Source: Bacteroidota bacterium (GTDB lineage: Bacteria; Bacteroidota; Bacteroidia; NS11-12g; UBA955). Taken from it: 64,000 nucleotides of DNA. Position 1 is the stretch's first letter. Every line of letters starts with the position of its first letter. Shown here in pieces: positions 53,965 to 63,400 of the stretch. A program made the translations under genes and the position numbers. The stretch spans positions 54,539 through 118,538 of the forward strand of contig CAUJCT010000002.1 of the NCBI GenBank assembly GCA_963169345.1, given 5' to 3'. The notes under the pieces were generated by a model. The model made no database searches and was not told where the DNA came from. It saw nothing but the letters and a program-made list of their open reading frames with translations.

Positions 53965-55067
53965 TTGTGTCTTATTGTTTCTATTAAGGTTGTTATTATG
54001 TGTTCTATTTGTTCCTGATCCATATCTGTGCCCATTGGCAAACTTAATACTCTGCTGCACAACTCTTCGCTGTTTTTAATTCGAATATGTTGCTTGTATG
54101 CCTCTTGCTTATAAATTGGCATTGGATAATACACCATACTTGGAATGCCTTCTGACTTCAGCTTGCTCATTACCAACTCTCTGTTGATGTCTTCGTCGAG
54201 CAACAAGGTATATTGATGATACACATGTGTACTGTGAAGAGCTGGAGTTGGTATGCTAATGCCATCAACCTGATTTAGTGCTGAACTGTACTGATTGGCG
54301 ACGTTTCTTCTTTCTTCTATAAAACTGTTTAAATGTTTTAGTTTAACAGACAACACCGCTGCCTGAATGGTATCCAAACGCGAATTAACACCAATTATCT
54401 CGTGATGGTATTTTCTCTTCTGACCATGATTGGCTATCATTCTGATTTTATCAGCCAGCAAATCATCATTGGTACACAAGGCCCCTCCATCGCCATAACA
54501 TCCCAGATTTTTAGACGGAAAGAAAGACAATGTTCCGATGTCACCAATTGTTCCTGTCATTTTCTTCTGTCCATTGACCTGACAAAACGCCCCTATCGAT
54601 TGGGCATTATCCTCAATCAGCTTGAGTTTGTGTTTTTTGGCAATTTGAGTGATAGCATCCATATCCGCTGCCTGACCAAAGAGATGCACTGGCACAATTG
54701 CGGAAGTTTTATCCGTAATTAACCTTTCAATTTCTTTAGGTAGGATATTGAAGGTATTCAAATCCACATCAGCAAATACCGGTTTTAAACCAAGTAAATG
54801 GCAAACTTCGGCAACTGCTGCATAAGAAAATCCGGGAGTAATAACTTCTGAGCCCTTTGGAAGGTCGAGAGCCATAAACGCTATCTGTAGCGCATCTGTT
54901 CCATTGGCACAAGGAATAACATGCTTTACATCCATGTAATGAGCCAATTCCTCAGAAAATTGAGCAACCTGTTGACCATTAATGAAAGAGGCATTGTTGA
55001 GAACCGCAGAAATTGAGGTGTCAATCTCTTCTTTAAGTCTCTGATACTGAGAGACCAAATCAGTCAT
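53961..55067 (-). CDS. DegT/DnrJ-family sugar aminotransferase
   Basis: 368 residues from the ATG at 55067; the frame also has a TTG at 55082 that would add KKIQ in front of MTDLVSQYQRL, a common family start, and a further start at 55109. Motifs: ANGTDALQIAF, PVHLFGQAADMDAI, EDNAQSIGAF and the PLP Lys in FFPSKNLGCYGDGGA (186 from the ATG). It aminates a keto-sugar nucleotide; which one is unknown. It is first in the operon with the dehydrogenase and xylose synthase. Confidence 0.92.
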   Translation of the reverse strand: MTDLVSQYQRLKEEIDTSISAVLNNASFINGQQVAQFSEELAHYMDVKHVIPCANGTDALQIAFMALDLPKGSEVITPGFSYAAVAEVCHLLGLKPVFADVDLNTFNILPKEIERLITDKTSAIVPVHLFGQAADMDAITQIAKKHKLKLIEDNAQSIGAFCQVNGQKKMTGTIGDIGTLSFFPSKNLGCYGDGGALCTNDDLLADKIRMIANHGQKRKYHHEIIGVNSRLDTIQAAVLSVKLKHLNSFIEERRNVANQYSSALNQVDGISIPTPALHSTHVYHQYTLLLDEDINRELVMSKLKSEGIPSMVYYPMPIYKQEAYKQHIRIKNSEELCSRVLSLPMGTDMDQEQIEHIITTLIETIRHK

Positions 55068-55158
55068 TTGAATTTTTTTCAAATTCGTAGCGGTTTTCAC
55101 AGGCCGCAAAGATAATCCCTTATTGTGAATTGAGTAGCATTCTCAGTTATAATTCCTT

Positions 55159-55187
55159 TTGGGATCTATTTCCAATTTGTATTTTTG
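55159..55187 (+). promoter_or_regulatory. Promoter of the DUF1905/YdeI gene
   Basis: TTG at 55159-55161, 18-base spacer, TATTTTTG at 55180-55187; the ATG at 55196 is 8 bases on. It rules out the start at the TTG at 55130. Confidence 0.65.
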
Positions 55188-55195
55188 AACTCGCG

Positions 55196-55690
55196 ATGGA
55201 ATTTGAAACCCACATTGGAAAACTCGACTATCTGCTAGGAGTCAATTACTTGTTTATCCCTAACCATATTGTAAAATCTATGGGCGGATTAAAATGCGGG
55301 CGTTTGGTTTGTACACTAAACAAAAAAGAAAAATTCCAATGTGGCTTTATGTCTTTAGGCAATGGCGATGCATATATTACTTTGAATAAGGCGCGCATGA
55401 AAAAATTGAAATTGCAGATTGGCGACCAGGTGAATGTGTTTCTCGAGCTCGACCAATCAGAATACGGCATGGATATGTGCGAAGAGTTACAGGAAATCTT
55501 CAGGCAAGACCCCTATTCAAAAGAGTTATTCGACTTGCTTAAACCCGGCATGCAAAGAGCTTTGATCTACTATATATCTCAAGCTAAATCGAGTGACAAA
55601 AGACTTGAACGAGCGATAACAATAATTGACCGTTTGAAAGAGATACCAACAGAAAAAATCACTTTCAAATTATTGCTTGGCAAGTCATGA
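55196..55690 (+). CDS. DUF1905 and YdeI/OmpD-associated protein
   Basis: 164 residues. An N-terminal DUF1905 fold (LDYLLGVNYLFIPNHIVKS...CTLNKKEKFQCGFMSLGNGDAYITLNKARMKKLKLQIGDQVNVFLEL) is followed by the helical bacteriocin-protection YdeI-type region (FDLLKPGMQRALIYYISQAKSSDKRLERAITIIDRL). Roles for this pair of domains are poorly known; antimicrobial-peptide protection is assigned to some YdeI homologues only. It overlaps the exonuclease start by 4 bases. Confidence 0.85.
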   Translation: MEFETHIGKLDYLLGVNYLFIPNHIVKSMGGLKCGRLVCTLNKKEKFQCGFMSLGNGDAYITLNKARMKKLKLQIGDQVNVFLELDQSEYGMDMCEELQEIFRQDPYSKELFDLLKPGMQRALIYYISQAKSSDKRLERAITIIDRLKEIPTEKITFKLLLGKS

Positions 55691-56196
55691 ACAGATTTGT
55701 TGCCATAGATTTTGAGACAGCGAATCACATGCCCTACAGTGCGTGCTCAGTCGCTTTGGTGACTGTAGAAAACAGTATCATAACTGAACGCTACCAAACG
55801 CTTATACAACCACCACAAAATTTGTATTTTAAAAAATACTCCGAATTGCATGGTATTTATCCTGAGCACACAATCGAAGCTCCAACATTTGAAGATGTAG
55901 CTTATGATATAATAACCAGAATGGAATTTGAAACCATAGTAGCACATAACGAGGGTTTCGACCGCAGTGTATTGAAAGCTGCTTTGGCATACTACGACAT
56001 AAGTTCCCGAACTTTAAAACTAACTAAAAAATGGGAATGTACTGTCAAAATTTACAGAAAACTGGGATTCAAACCAGCCAACTTGAAAGCCTGTTGTGAA
56101 CGCATGAATATACCTTTAAAACACCATGATGCTTTATCAGATGCAGAAGCTTGTGCCACTCTTTACGCCTCATATCTCGACAATAAGATTATCTGA
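55687..56196 (+). CDS. DnaQ-like 3'-5' exonuclease
   Basis: 169 residues. The DEDDh catalytic set is present: Asp8 and Glu10 in FVAIDFETAN, Asp92 in AHNEGFDRSVL, His147 and Asp152 in HHDALSDAEACATLY. It resembles the small stand-alone exonucleases of Bacteroidota and degrades single-stranded DNA or RNA ends; the specific substrate is unknown. It overlaps the DUF1905 gene by 4 bases. Confidence 0.92.
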   Translation: MNRFVAIDFETANHMPYSACSVALVTVENSIITERYQTLIQPPQNLYFKKYSELHGIYPEHTIEAPTFEDVAYDIITRMEFETIVAHNEGFDRSVLKAALAYYDISSRTLKLTKKWECTVKIYRKLGFKPANLKACCERMNIPLKHHDALSDAEACATLYASYLDNKII

Positions 56197-56357
56197 TAAA
56201 ACTTGGCTAACAGAATTATGCCAATTAGGCATTTATAATGAAAATCTATTACCATATATACGTTTGTAAAAACCTTAATAATCAGACATTTTTAATAGTT
56301 AATTCAAAAAAAACTGCCAATGTGACCATTATCACCGAAAAAGCCTATTTTTGGTTA

Positions 56358-56365
56358 TAATTTTG
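56358..56365 (+). promoter_or_regulatory. -7 box of the persulfide cluster
   Basis: TAATTTTG 30 bases upstream of the ATG at 56395, an exact TAnnTTTG. A TTG at -33 spacing is not obvious. All seven genes behind it are on the same strand with gaps of 15 bases or less or small overlaps. Confidence 0.55.
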
Positions 56366-56394
56366 TATCGTTAAATCAAAGAAAAAACAACATC

Positions 56395-57801
56395 ATGAAA
56401 GTAGAACAAATTTACACCGGATGTATAGCACATGCAGCATATTATTTAGAAAACAACGGAGAAGCAGCCATTTTTGACCCACTAAGGGAAGTTCAACCTT
56501 ATATTGAAAAGGCAAACAAAGATGGTGCAAAAATCAAGTATGTTTTTGAAACGCATTTTCATGCTGATTTTGTATCCGGTCACTTAGACCTGGCAAAAAA
56601 AACAGGTGCAACTATTGTTTATGGACCAACAGCAAAACCAGGATTTGAAGCAACCGTTGCCGAAGACAATCAGGTTTTCAAAGTTGGCAATTACAGTATC
56701 AAGGTCATTCATACTCCAGGTCATACCATGGAAAGTACCTGCTACCTTCTGACAGATGAAAATGGTAAAGACCATGGCATTATAACCGGCGACACTTTAT
56801 TTATTGGTGATGTAGGCAGACCTGACCTGGCACAGCATGTAATTTCTGACCTGACTCAGGAAAAACTTGCTTCCATTTTGTACGATTCATTAAGAAATAA
56901 ATTAATGCCTTTAAGCGATGATCTGATTGTTTATCCTAATCATGGTGCCGGAAGTGCTTGTGGTAAAAACATGAGTAAAGAAACTACCGATACCCTTGGT
57001 CATCAAAAAATGGTCAACTATGCATTAAGAGCCAATATGACCCGTGAAGAATTTATGGCTGAATTGCTTGAAGGTTTGACAACGCCTCCAAGTTATTTCC
57101 CTAAAAATGTTCTGATGAATATCAAAGGTTACGACAGTATCGATACTGTAATGGAAAGAGGTTTACACGCTATGTCACCGGATGAGTTTGAAGCAGCTGC
57201 CAACGAGACAGAAGCTTTAATGCTCGACACCAGAGACCCTGCTGAATTCAGTAAAGGATTTATTCCTAATTCTATCAATATTGGAATTGATGGCAATTTT
57301 GCTCCTTGGGTAGGTGCTCTTATACCTGATATCAAACAACAAATTCTGGTAATTGCAGATGAAGGTCGTGAAGAAGAAGTGATTACCCGTATGGCCCGTG
57401 TTGGATATGATTTTGCCATAGGATATCTGAAAGGTGGATTTAAAGCCTGGGCAAGTGCCGGAAAAGAAGTTGACAAAGTAGAAAGAATTACTGCAGAAGA
57501 ACTCGCTTCAAGTGTAAAAGATGATACCATCATCATTGATGTGAGAAATTATGGTGAGTTTAATGCAGAACATTTGGAACAAGCCATTAACATTCCTTTA
57601 GATTACATCAACAATCACCTTGCTGAATTTCCAAAAGATAAACCATTTGTGATTCACTGTGCCGGCGGATACAGAAGTATGATTGCTGCATCCATTCTTA
57701 AATCAAGAGGATGGGATAATTTTAAGGATGTTGAAGGTGGATTTAAAGCGATATCGGCTACCAATATGCCGAAAACCAACTTCGCCTGTTCTTCTAAATA
57801 G
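56395..57801 (+). CDS. Persulfide dioxygenase-like MBL protein with two rhodanese domains
   Basis: 468 residues. MBL (ETHE1-like) domain, about 1-240: THFHADF (His54, His56, Asp58), TPGH (His110), TGDT (Asp133) and PNHG (His183) form the single-iron site of persulfide dioxygenases. A first rhodanese domain (about 255-355) has lost the catalytic Cys (IADEGRE near 320), and a second (about 365-460) keeps it (HCAGGYRSMI, Cys422). This is the fused BLH/PDO type. It likely oxidises persulfides to sulfite or passes sulfur on. It opens a seven-gene cluster. Confidence 0.93.
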   Translation: MKVEQIYTGCIAHAAYYLENNGEAAIFDPLREVQPYIEKANKDGAKIKYVFETHFHADFVSGHLDLAKKTGATIVYGPTAKPGFEATVAEDNQVFKVGNYSIKVIHTPGHTMESTCYLLTDENGKDHGIITGDTLFIGDVGRPDLAQHVISDLTQEKLASILYDSLRNKLMPLSDDLIVYPNHGAGSACGKNMSKETTDTLGHQKMVNYALRANMTREEFMAELLEGLTTPPSYFPKNVLMNIKGYDSIDTVMERGLHAMSPDEFEAAANETEALMLDTRDPAEFSKGFIPNSINIGIDGNFAPWVGALIPDIKQQILVIADEGREEEVITRMARVGYDFAIGYLKGGFKAWASAGKEVDKVERITAEELASSVKDDTIIIDVRNYGEFNAEHLEQAINIPLDYINNHLAEFPKDKPFVIHCAGGYRSMIAASILKSRGWDNFKDVEGGFKAISATNMPKTNFACSSK

Positions 57802-57814
57802 TTTTTAAGACATA

Positions 57815-58018
57815 ATGAAAAAGTGGTTAATACCCTCTATTGGAGCGGTAATTGGAGGACTCTTGGGTTATTTGTACTGGAAAAATGTAGGTTGTGAAAG
57901 CGGCACCTGTGCCATCACTTCCAGTCCGGTAAACTCCAGTCTCTACGGCATGTTGATGGGAGGCCTTCTATTTAGCTCTATTGAGGACTTTAGAAAAAAC
58001 AAACAAAAAGAATCATGA
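57815..58018 (+). CDS. DUF6132-like small membrane protein
   Basis: 67 residues. Two membrane helices (IGAVIGGLLGYLYW and YGMLMGGLLFSSI) flank GCESGTCAITSSPVNSSLYG, where two Cys sit near the membrane. This pattern matches the DUF6132 family often seen near rhodaneses and thioredoxins. It overlaps the HMA gene by 4 bases. Function unknown; a link to sulfur transfer at the membrane is inferred from context. Confidence 0.8.
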   Translation: MKKWLIPSIGAVIGGLLGYLYWKNVGCESGTCAITSSPVNSSLYGMLMGGLLFSSIEDFRKNKQKES

Positions 58019-58287
58019 AACAGGAAACAATTCTGGTTGCAAATTTAAAATGCCATGGCTGTGCAAACACCATTCGCAAAAATCTTTCACTCCTAAATGG
58101 AATGAAACTAGTGGAAGTCGACCATGAAAATGGTGAAGTAAAAATAGAATACGAAGACTCATTAAACAGGAAAACCATTACAGATAACCTGCTGAAACTT
58201 GGCTATCCTGAAGCAACTGAAGAGAATGGATTATTGACACAATTAAAAAGCTATGCCAGCTGTGTCATTGGCAGAATTAACGATTAA
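58015..58287 (+). CDS. Heavy-metal-associated (HMA) domain protein
   Basis: 90 residues. A single HMA fold with the metal site KCHGCANTI (Cys13, Cys16) and an additional Cys at about 82 near the end. Such proteins carry Cu(I) or similar soft metals, or in a persulfide setting might bind sulfane sulfur. It overlaps the DUF6132 gene (4 bases) and precedes the rhodaneses by 12 bases. Confidence 0.88.
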   Translation: MKQETILVANLKCHGCANTIRKNLSLLNGMKLVEVDHENGEVKIEYEDSLNRKTITDNLLKLGYPEATEENGLLTQLKSYASCVIGRIND

Positions 58288-58299
58288 ATTTATAATACA

Positions 58300-58584
58300 A
58301 TGAACATAGAACAAATGATCAAAGACAAAACGGCTACCATAGTAGACGTTAGAACTGTCGCCGAATTTATGGGTGGACATGTGGCAGGTTCCATCAACAT
58401 TCCATTGCAGGAAATTCCTGAAAGAATGGATGAACTTAAAAACTTAAAAGCACCATTAATTCTATGCTGTGCTTCAGGTAACAGAAGCGGACAAGCTGAG
58501 CGTTTCCTGTCTCAATCAGGCATCGAATGTTATAACGGTGGTTCATGGTTGGATGTCAATTATCTTCAAGGTCAATTCGCATAA
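58300..58584 (+). CDS. Single-domain rhodanese
   Basis: 94 residues. IVDVRTVAEFMGGHVAGSINIPL and active-site LCCASGNRSG, with Cys57 as the persulfide-forming residue and Cys56 next to it. The double Cys is also seen in the following rhodanese. It transfers sulfane sulfur between thiols; it lies 3 bases before that gene. Confidence 0.93.
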   Translation: MNIEQMIKDKTATIVDVRTVAEFMGGHVAGSINIPLQEIPERMDELKNLKAPLILCCASGNRSGQAERFLSQSGIECYNGGSWLDVNYLQGQFA

Positions 58585-58587
58585 ACC

Positions 58588-58902
58588 ATGTTAGCAGCGA
58601 TTAAAAAACTTCTTGGATTCGGACCTTCAGTTGACCTGGCACAATTGATTAAGGATGGTGGTATGATAGTTGATGTGCGCACCAAAGGTGAATATGCCGG
58701 CGGTCACATAAAAGGCTCAGTCAATATCCCACTCGATCAACTGACAGCTAACTTAGCAAAATTCAAGGACAAAGAACAAGCCATCATTACTTGTTGTGCT
58801 TCTGGCATGCGCAGTGCTTCAGCTAAAAGTATTCTCAAATCAAAAGGCTATAACAACGTCCATAACGGAGGTTCATGGTTAAGTCTTCGAAACAAATTAT
58901 AG
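58588..58902 (+). CDS. Second single-domain rhodanese
   Basis: 104 residues. A short basic-amphipathic start (MLAAIKKLLGFG) precedes IVDVRTKGEYAGGHIKGSVNIPLD and ITCCASGMRSASAK (active Cys70, adjacent Cys69). It shares about half its residues with the rhodanese just upstream, so the two look like a tandem duplication with a distinct N-terminus. Confidence 0.92.
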   Translation: MLAAIKKLLGFGPSVDLAQLIKDGGMIVDVRTKGEYAGGHIKGSVNIPLDQLTANLAKFKDKEQAIITCCASGMRSASAKSILKSKGYNNVHNGGSWLSLRNKL

Positions 58903-58916
58903 TGATAGGTGTTTAG

Positions 58917-59168
58917 ATGTTAAGTTCACTCAAATCAACCATACTCTCAGGCTGGAACCTCAACAGATGGTTCCGCCTGGGACTTGGTATTATTATTCTC
59001 TTTCAGTACTTCCAACAGAAAGATATTTTTATAGCAATGATTGCTGTAACGCTGCTGCTTCAGGCTATTTTTAATGTGGCATGTTGTGGCTCTGGCAATT
59101 GTGCAGTAAACGACAATAAAAACAGCACGAAATCGGTTGAAGATACTACTTACGAAGAAATCAAATAA
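58917..59168 (+). CDS. Small YgaP-like membrane protein with Cys pair
   Basis: 83 residues. Two membrane helices (RLGLGIIILFQYF and MIAVTLLLQAIFNVACC) with Cys-Cys-Gly-Ser-Gly-Asn-Cys just after the second. This fits the small DUF2892-like inner-membrane proteins that Bacteroidota keep near rhodaneses. It may let a persulfide or metal-bound sulfur reach the membrane. It ends 3 bases before the thioredoxin. Confidence 0.75.
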   Translation: MLSSLKSTILSGWNLNRWFRLGLGIIILFQYFQQKDIFIAMIAVTLLLQAIFNVACCGSGNCAVNDNKNSTKSVEDTTYEEIK

Positions 59169-59171
59169 ACT

Positions 59172-59474
59172 ATGTCCAATCAAAAATTCACAGAAATCAT
59201 CAACAGTGAAACCCCTGTACTGGTCGATTTTTCAGCTGAGTGGTGTGGCCCTTGTAAAATGATGAAGCCCATCCTGAGTGATTTAAAATCGCAAATGGGA
59301 GATGATGTAAGAATCATCAAAATAGATGTCGACCAAAATCCACAAATATCTTCTGCTTACGCTATTCAAGGCGTCCCTACTCTTATGGTATTTAAGAAAG
59401 GTCAGATGCTATGGAGACAAAGTGGTGTAGTAAGTGCCCCTGACTTAATGAGGGTTATTCAAAAATTTGTCTAA
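59172..59474 (+). CDS. trxA: Thioredoxin
   Basis: 100 residues. Active site WCGPCKM (Trp24, Cys25, Cys28), cis-Pro in GVPTLMVF, and the usual fold; standard 100-110 residue size. It reduces disulfides or the persulfides formed by the rhodaneses. Last gene of the cluster; its stop overlaps that of the convergent PEBP gene by 4 bases. Confidence 0.94.
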   Translation: MSNQKFTEIINSETPVLVDFSAEWCGPCKMMKPILSDLKSQMGDDVRIIKIDVDQNPQISSAYAIQGVPTLMVFKKGQMLWRQSGVVSAPDLMRVIQKFV

Positions 59475-60049
59475 TGGCTGAAAGTGCCGATTAAAACTGC
59501 ACTGTCCAGGATATGACCTTTAATTGTTGCCATGACTTCTTTGCTGTCTGCACCGGTTTGCAATCCTGTAGAAGCGATGTCTAAACCATATAACTTAAAA
59601 TGGTAATGGTGCAATTGACCCGAAGGAGGACATGGACCACCGTATAAAGTATCACCAAAACTTGTTACACCTCTTTTAGTTCCTGCAGGTAGCGGACCAG
59701 CTTGGTTGCTGCCCTCTTGTATGGATTTTGTACCGGCAGGTATATCATAAATCAACCAGTGGTCCCAAACATAACCAGCAACAGGTATGGCATCCGGATC
59801 ATTCATCAACAGGACAAAACTTTTGTAATCTTTATCATCAGCATTCCAACTCAACTGTGGGAATACCTGGTTTGGGTCATCACAAGTATACTTTACGGGT
59901 ATTGCTGAATCTGCCTTAAAGGAGGAAGAAGTAAGTTTTAAGTCTTTATTTAAATTTTCATAATTTGTCATATCGTTTCCAGTATCATTGCAGGTAACAA
60001 TAAAAAACACTAAACTGACCGCGGTAATACAATTTAAAAAGAATTTCAT
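59471..60049 (-). CDS. YbhB/YbcL-type PEBP lipoprotein
   Basis: 192 residues. Signal with lipobox VTCNDTG (Cys20). The PEBP fold motifs PVKYTCDDPNQVFPQLSWN, LLMNDPDA, VWDHWLIYDIPAG and GPCPPSGQLHHYHFKLYGLD are intact. Such proteins bind small anionic ligands; the role is unknown. Convergent with the thioredoxin gene, with a 4-base overlap. Confidence 0.93.
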   Translation of the reverse strand: MKFFLNCITAVSLVFFIVTCNDTGNDMTNYENLNKDLKLTSSSFKADSAIPVKYTCDDPNQVFPQLSWNADDKDYKSFVLLMNDPDAIPVAGYVWDHWLIYDIPAGTKSIQEGSNQAGPLPAGTKRGVTSFGDTLYGGPCPPSGQLHHYHFKLYGLDIASTGLQTGADSKEVMATIKGHILDSAVLIGTFSH

Positions 60050-60172
60050 GATGTAATTATAGTAAATAATTATTCTTCAATTACGAAAAAGGACATAAAA
60101 ATAGCGACTTTTTTTGAAACAGCATTTTTGGGACTTGAAATGGTATTTTTTTGTGTAAACTGTAAAATAAAA

Positions 60173-60286
60173 CAACCTGTCAGGTTGCCGCTTTAGCGGC
60201 AAATAAATCGACTTCAACACCACTAAGCATTGATATTCTTATAATTGAAAAACTATTTAACCCAAACAAAAGCAACCTGTCAGGTT
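60173..60286. repeat. Two AACCTGTCAGGTT palindromes and a GC hairpin
   Basis: CAACCTG-T-CAGGTTG at 60173-60187 runs straight into GCCGC-TTTA-GCGGC (60187-60200). A second AACCTGTCAGGTT is at 60274-60286. The loop TTTA equals the one in the hairpin at 5134-5147. Confidence 0.75.
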
Positions 60287-60408
60287 CAAATATTTTTCAA
60301 CCAAAAGACGCCAATTTTCAAATAATTTCTAAGCCCCTAAAACAAAGGGATACGGACTGCAATCAATCTGAATTTTAGATAATTACGATACTTTTTGCCT
60401 TAATTCCT

Positions 60409-60416
60409 TATCTTTG
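60409..60416 (+). promoter_or_regulatory. -7 box of the delta-60-repeat gene
   Basis: TATCTTTG, 20 bases before the ATG at 60437. A TTTTTG is 11 bases upstream, too close to be the -33 box. Confidence 0.5.
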
Positions 60417-60436
60417 TCCTACAAATTACACTCAAT

Positions 60437-63400
60437 ATGAAAAACTTTTTATTCGGTCTGTTGACCTTATGCATGTTTGTGCAGCATAGTAATTTAATTG
60501 CTCAAACTATCAACTCAGACCCAAGTTTTAATGTAATAGACGATTGCACTTATGGCAACGGCGAAAGTTTCGACGAATTTGTTTACACCACACAGATACA
60601 GCCAGATGGCAAAGTTTTGGTGGGAGGAGCATTTACCATTTACAATGGTGTTAGCAGAAACTGTATCACTCGTCTGAACAGTGACGGAACACTCGACCAA
60701 AGTTTCAATCCTGGAACTGGTTGCACAAATTTCTTCACTTCCTACAATCCAACTTATGTGCATACAATAGCCGTTCAAAGTGATGGTAAAATTATAGTAG
60801 CTGGAAATTTCCTAAAATACAATGGATTTATTTGCAATGGTCTTGTGCGTCTTAACAGTGATGGCTCAATTGACAAATCCTTTAATGTTGGAAGTGGATT
60901 AAATGCTCCGGCATTCAAAGTCCTTATTCAACCAAATGGGAAAATATTAATAGCGGGTAATTTCACCACTTATAATGGTGTTTCAAGAAGTCGAATAGCT
61001 CGGATACATGCTAATGGCAGCCTTGATACTACCTTTAAGCCCGGCTCAGGTTTTAACAATTATGTAAAAACCATTACCCTTTTAAGCAATGGAAAAATAA
61101 TGGTTGGAGGCATATTCAATACCTATAATGGCAATACTGCAATAAGTATAGCAAGATTAAAATCAGATGGCAGTTTTGATGCCGGATTTGTTTCAGGCTC
61201 CGGATTTCAAAGTGAAGTCACTACAATACTTCCAACCAATAATGGACGATTGATAGTAATGGGCTTTTTTATTAGTTATAAATCCACATTCAACCCTCGT
61301 GTTATAAAACTCGACTCAAATGGAAATGTTGACAATACATTTAATATTGGTGGTAGTTTTAACAACGGTGTTTTATCAGGAGCGATTCAACCAGACGGTA
61401 AAATTATTGCTGTTGGAAATTTCACAGAGTATGATTACAAAACAACTAACAGAATCTGCAGATTAAATACAAACGGCTCCTTAGACACCAGCTTCAAATC
61501 TCCATTCGATTATGTAGTTGGTGATGCGGTTTATTCTGCGTCTCTTGAATCATCAGGCAGAATCATTATTGGTGGCAATTTTGCCTGCTATGGCGAAAAC
61601 AAGAACATTCTGAATCATATCAGCAGATTGAATACAGATGGATCTGTTGAACAAGATTACAACCATGGGACAGGGTTTCAGGTTGCAGAAGTCAGTTCAT
61701 TTGTAACAACTTCCAATCAGAGCATATATGCAGGTGGTACCTTTTACTCTTACAATGGTTTTTTATCCCCTGGAGTAGTTAGATTATTCGGCGATGGTCA
61801 AATTGATACTTCATTTGTTTCTCCTGTCAAATATGGTTCGGCAGTTAATACATTATCATTACAAAGCGATGGAAAATTAATAGTGGGGGGTGGATACATT
61901 ATGGCTGGCTCAATTACCCCTAAGTGTATAGCCCGACTTAATACCGACGGCTCTGTTGACACCACTTTCCAAATAGGAACAGGAACCAACTCACACGTGT
62001 ATACAACGGCCATTCAAAGTGATGGTAAAATTATACTTGGTGGCAACTTTACCACTTTTAAAGATTCATCAATTACCAGAATTGTGCGTGTCTACCCGAA
62101 TGGTATAATAGATAAAAGTTTTAATGTCGGCACCAGTTTCAATGATATTGTCTATAAAATATTGATTCAACCAGATGGAAAAATCTTAGTTTGTGGTCGC
62201 TTTACTAAATACAACAATGTCACTTACCCCGGAATTATTCGTTTGTTACAAGATGGCAGAATTGATTCAACATTTATTACAGGTACAGGTATGACCAATG
62301 GCTTTCCTTCCTCCGGGGGAGCTTTTGCTTACAATATGACGCTTCAAAATGATGGTAAAATCATTATGGTCGGAAACTTTATCAAGTACAACAACTGGTC
62401 GGGTAATGGCATTGTCAGAATACTTCCAAACGGCAGATACGATTCAAGTTTTAGCGTCGGTCCAGCTTTCGATGTAATGCCTTATGATGTCATAGTGCAA
62501 TCAGATGGCAAAGTATTGGTAGGCGGTAGATTTACAACCTACAGAAATGCTTCTAGAAATGGTATTGTCAGAATACTTCCCAATGGAGCCATTGATGCCA
62601 CTTTTAATCCGGGAACAGGTTTTGACAGATATACTAAGGCACTGGCTTTCCACTATGGAGAACGCATACTTGTCGGTGGTGAATTTACACAATTCAATGG
62701 CGCATGCAGAACACGTATTGCACGTCTTTTAAATTGTGAAAGTTTAAGTAAACAAGTGGTAAACAATTGCGGCCCATATTTATGGACGGATGGAAAAACA
62801 TACAGCAGTTCAACAAAAGCACCTTATATAGAACTTAACAATGCTAATGCCAATGGATGCGATAGTTTTGTAGTATTAAACTTAACAGTTAATCAACCAA
62901 AATATGCCGAGCAGATCATTAAATCATGTGGCTCTTATAAATGGATCGATGGCATCACCTACACTGCTTCAACAGATACCGTTAAGCATATAATTTCAGG
63001 TGGAGCGAACAACGGCTGCGACAGCATCATCTCACTTAAGTTAACAGTTAATCAACCAACCAATGGATATGATCCAATTATTGCCTGTAAAAAATACAAA
63101 TGGATTGATGGTGTTACTTATACTTCCTCGAACAGTACCGCAACATACACATATCCCGGGGGTGCCTATAATGGCTGCGACAGTGTTCTACATTTGAGTT
63201 TAGGTATCATAAAAGTTACTACAACAGTTTCTAAGAACCTGACCTTTTTAACTTCGAATGAATTTGGAGCAACTTATCAGTGGCTCAATTGTGATTCAGC
63301 TAAGCGACCAATTCAAGGCGCAACTGACAGAACTTACGAAGCATTGGTAACAGGCAACTATGCTGTAGTGGTCACAAAAGATAATTGTACTGATACGTCT

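Larger units (their letters stand above)
60050..60436. other. Repeat-bearing gap before the delta-60 protein
   Basis: About 390 A+T-rich bases. Two copies of a CAACCTGTCAGGTT palindrome (60173 and 60273), a GCCGC-TTTA-GCGGC hairpin adjoining the first, and the promoter of the next gene at 60409-60416. No open frame of weight. Confidence 0.65.
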
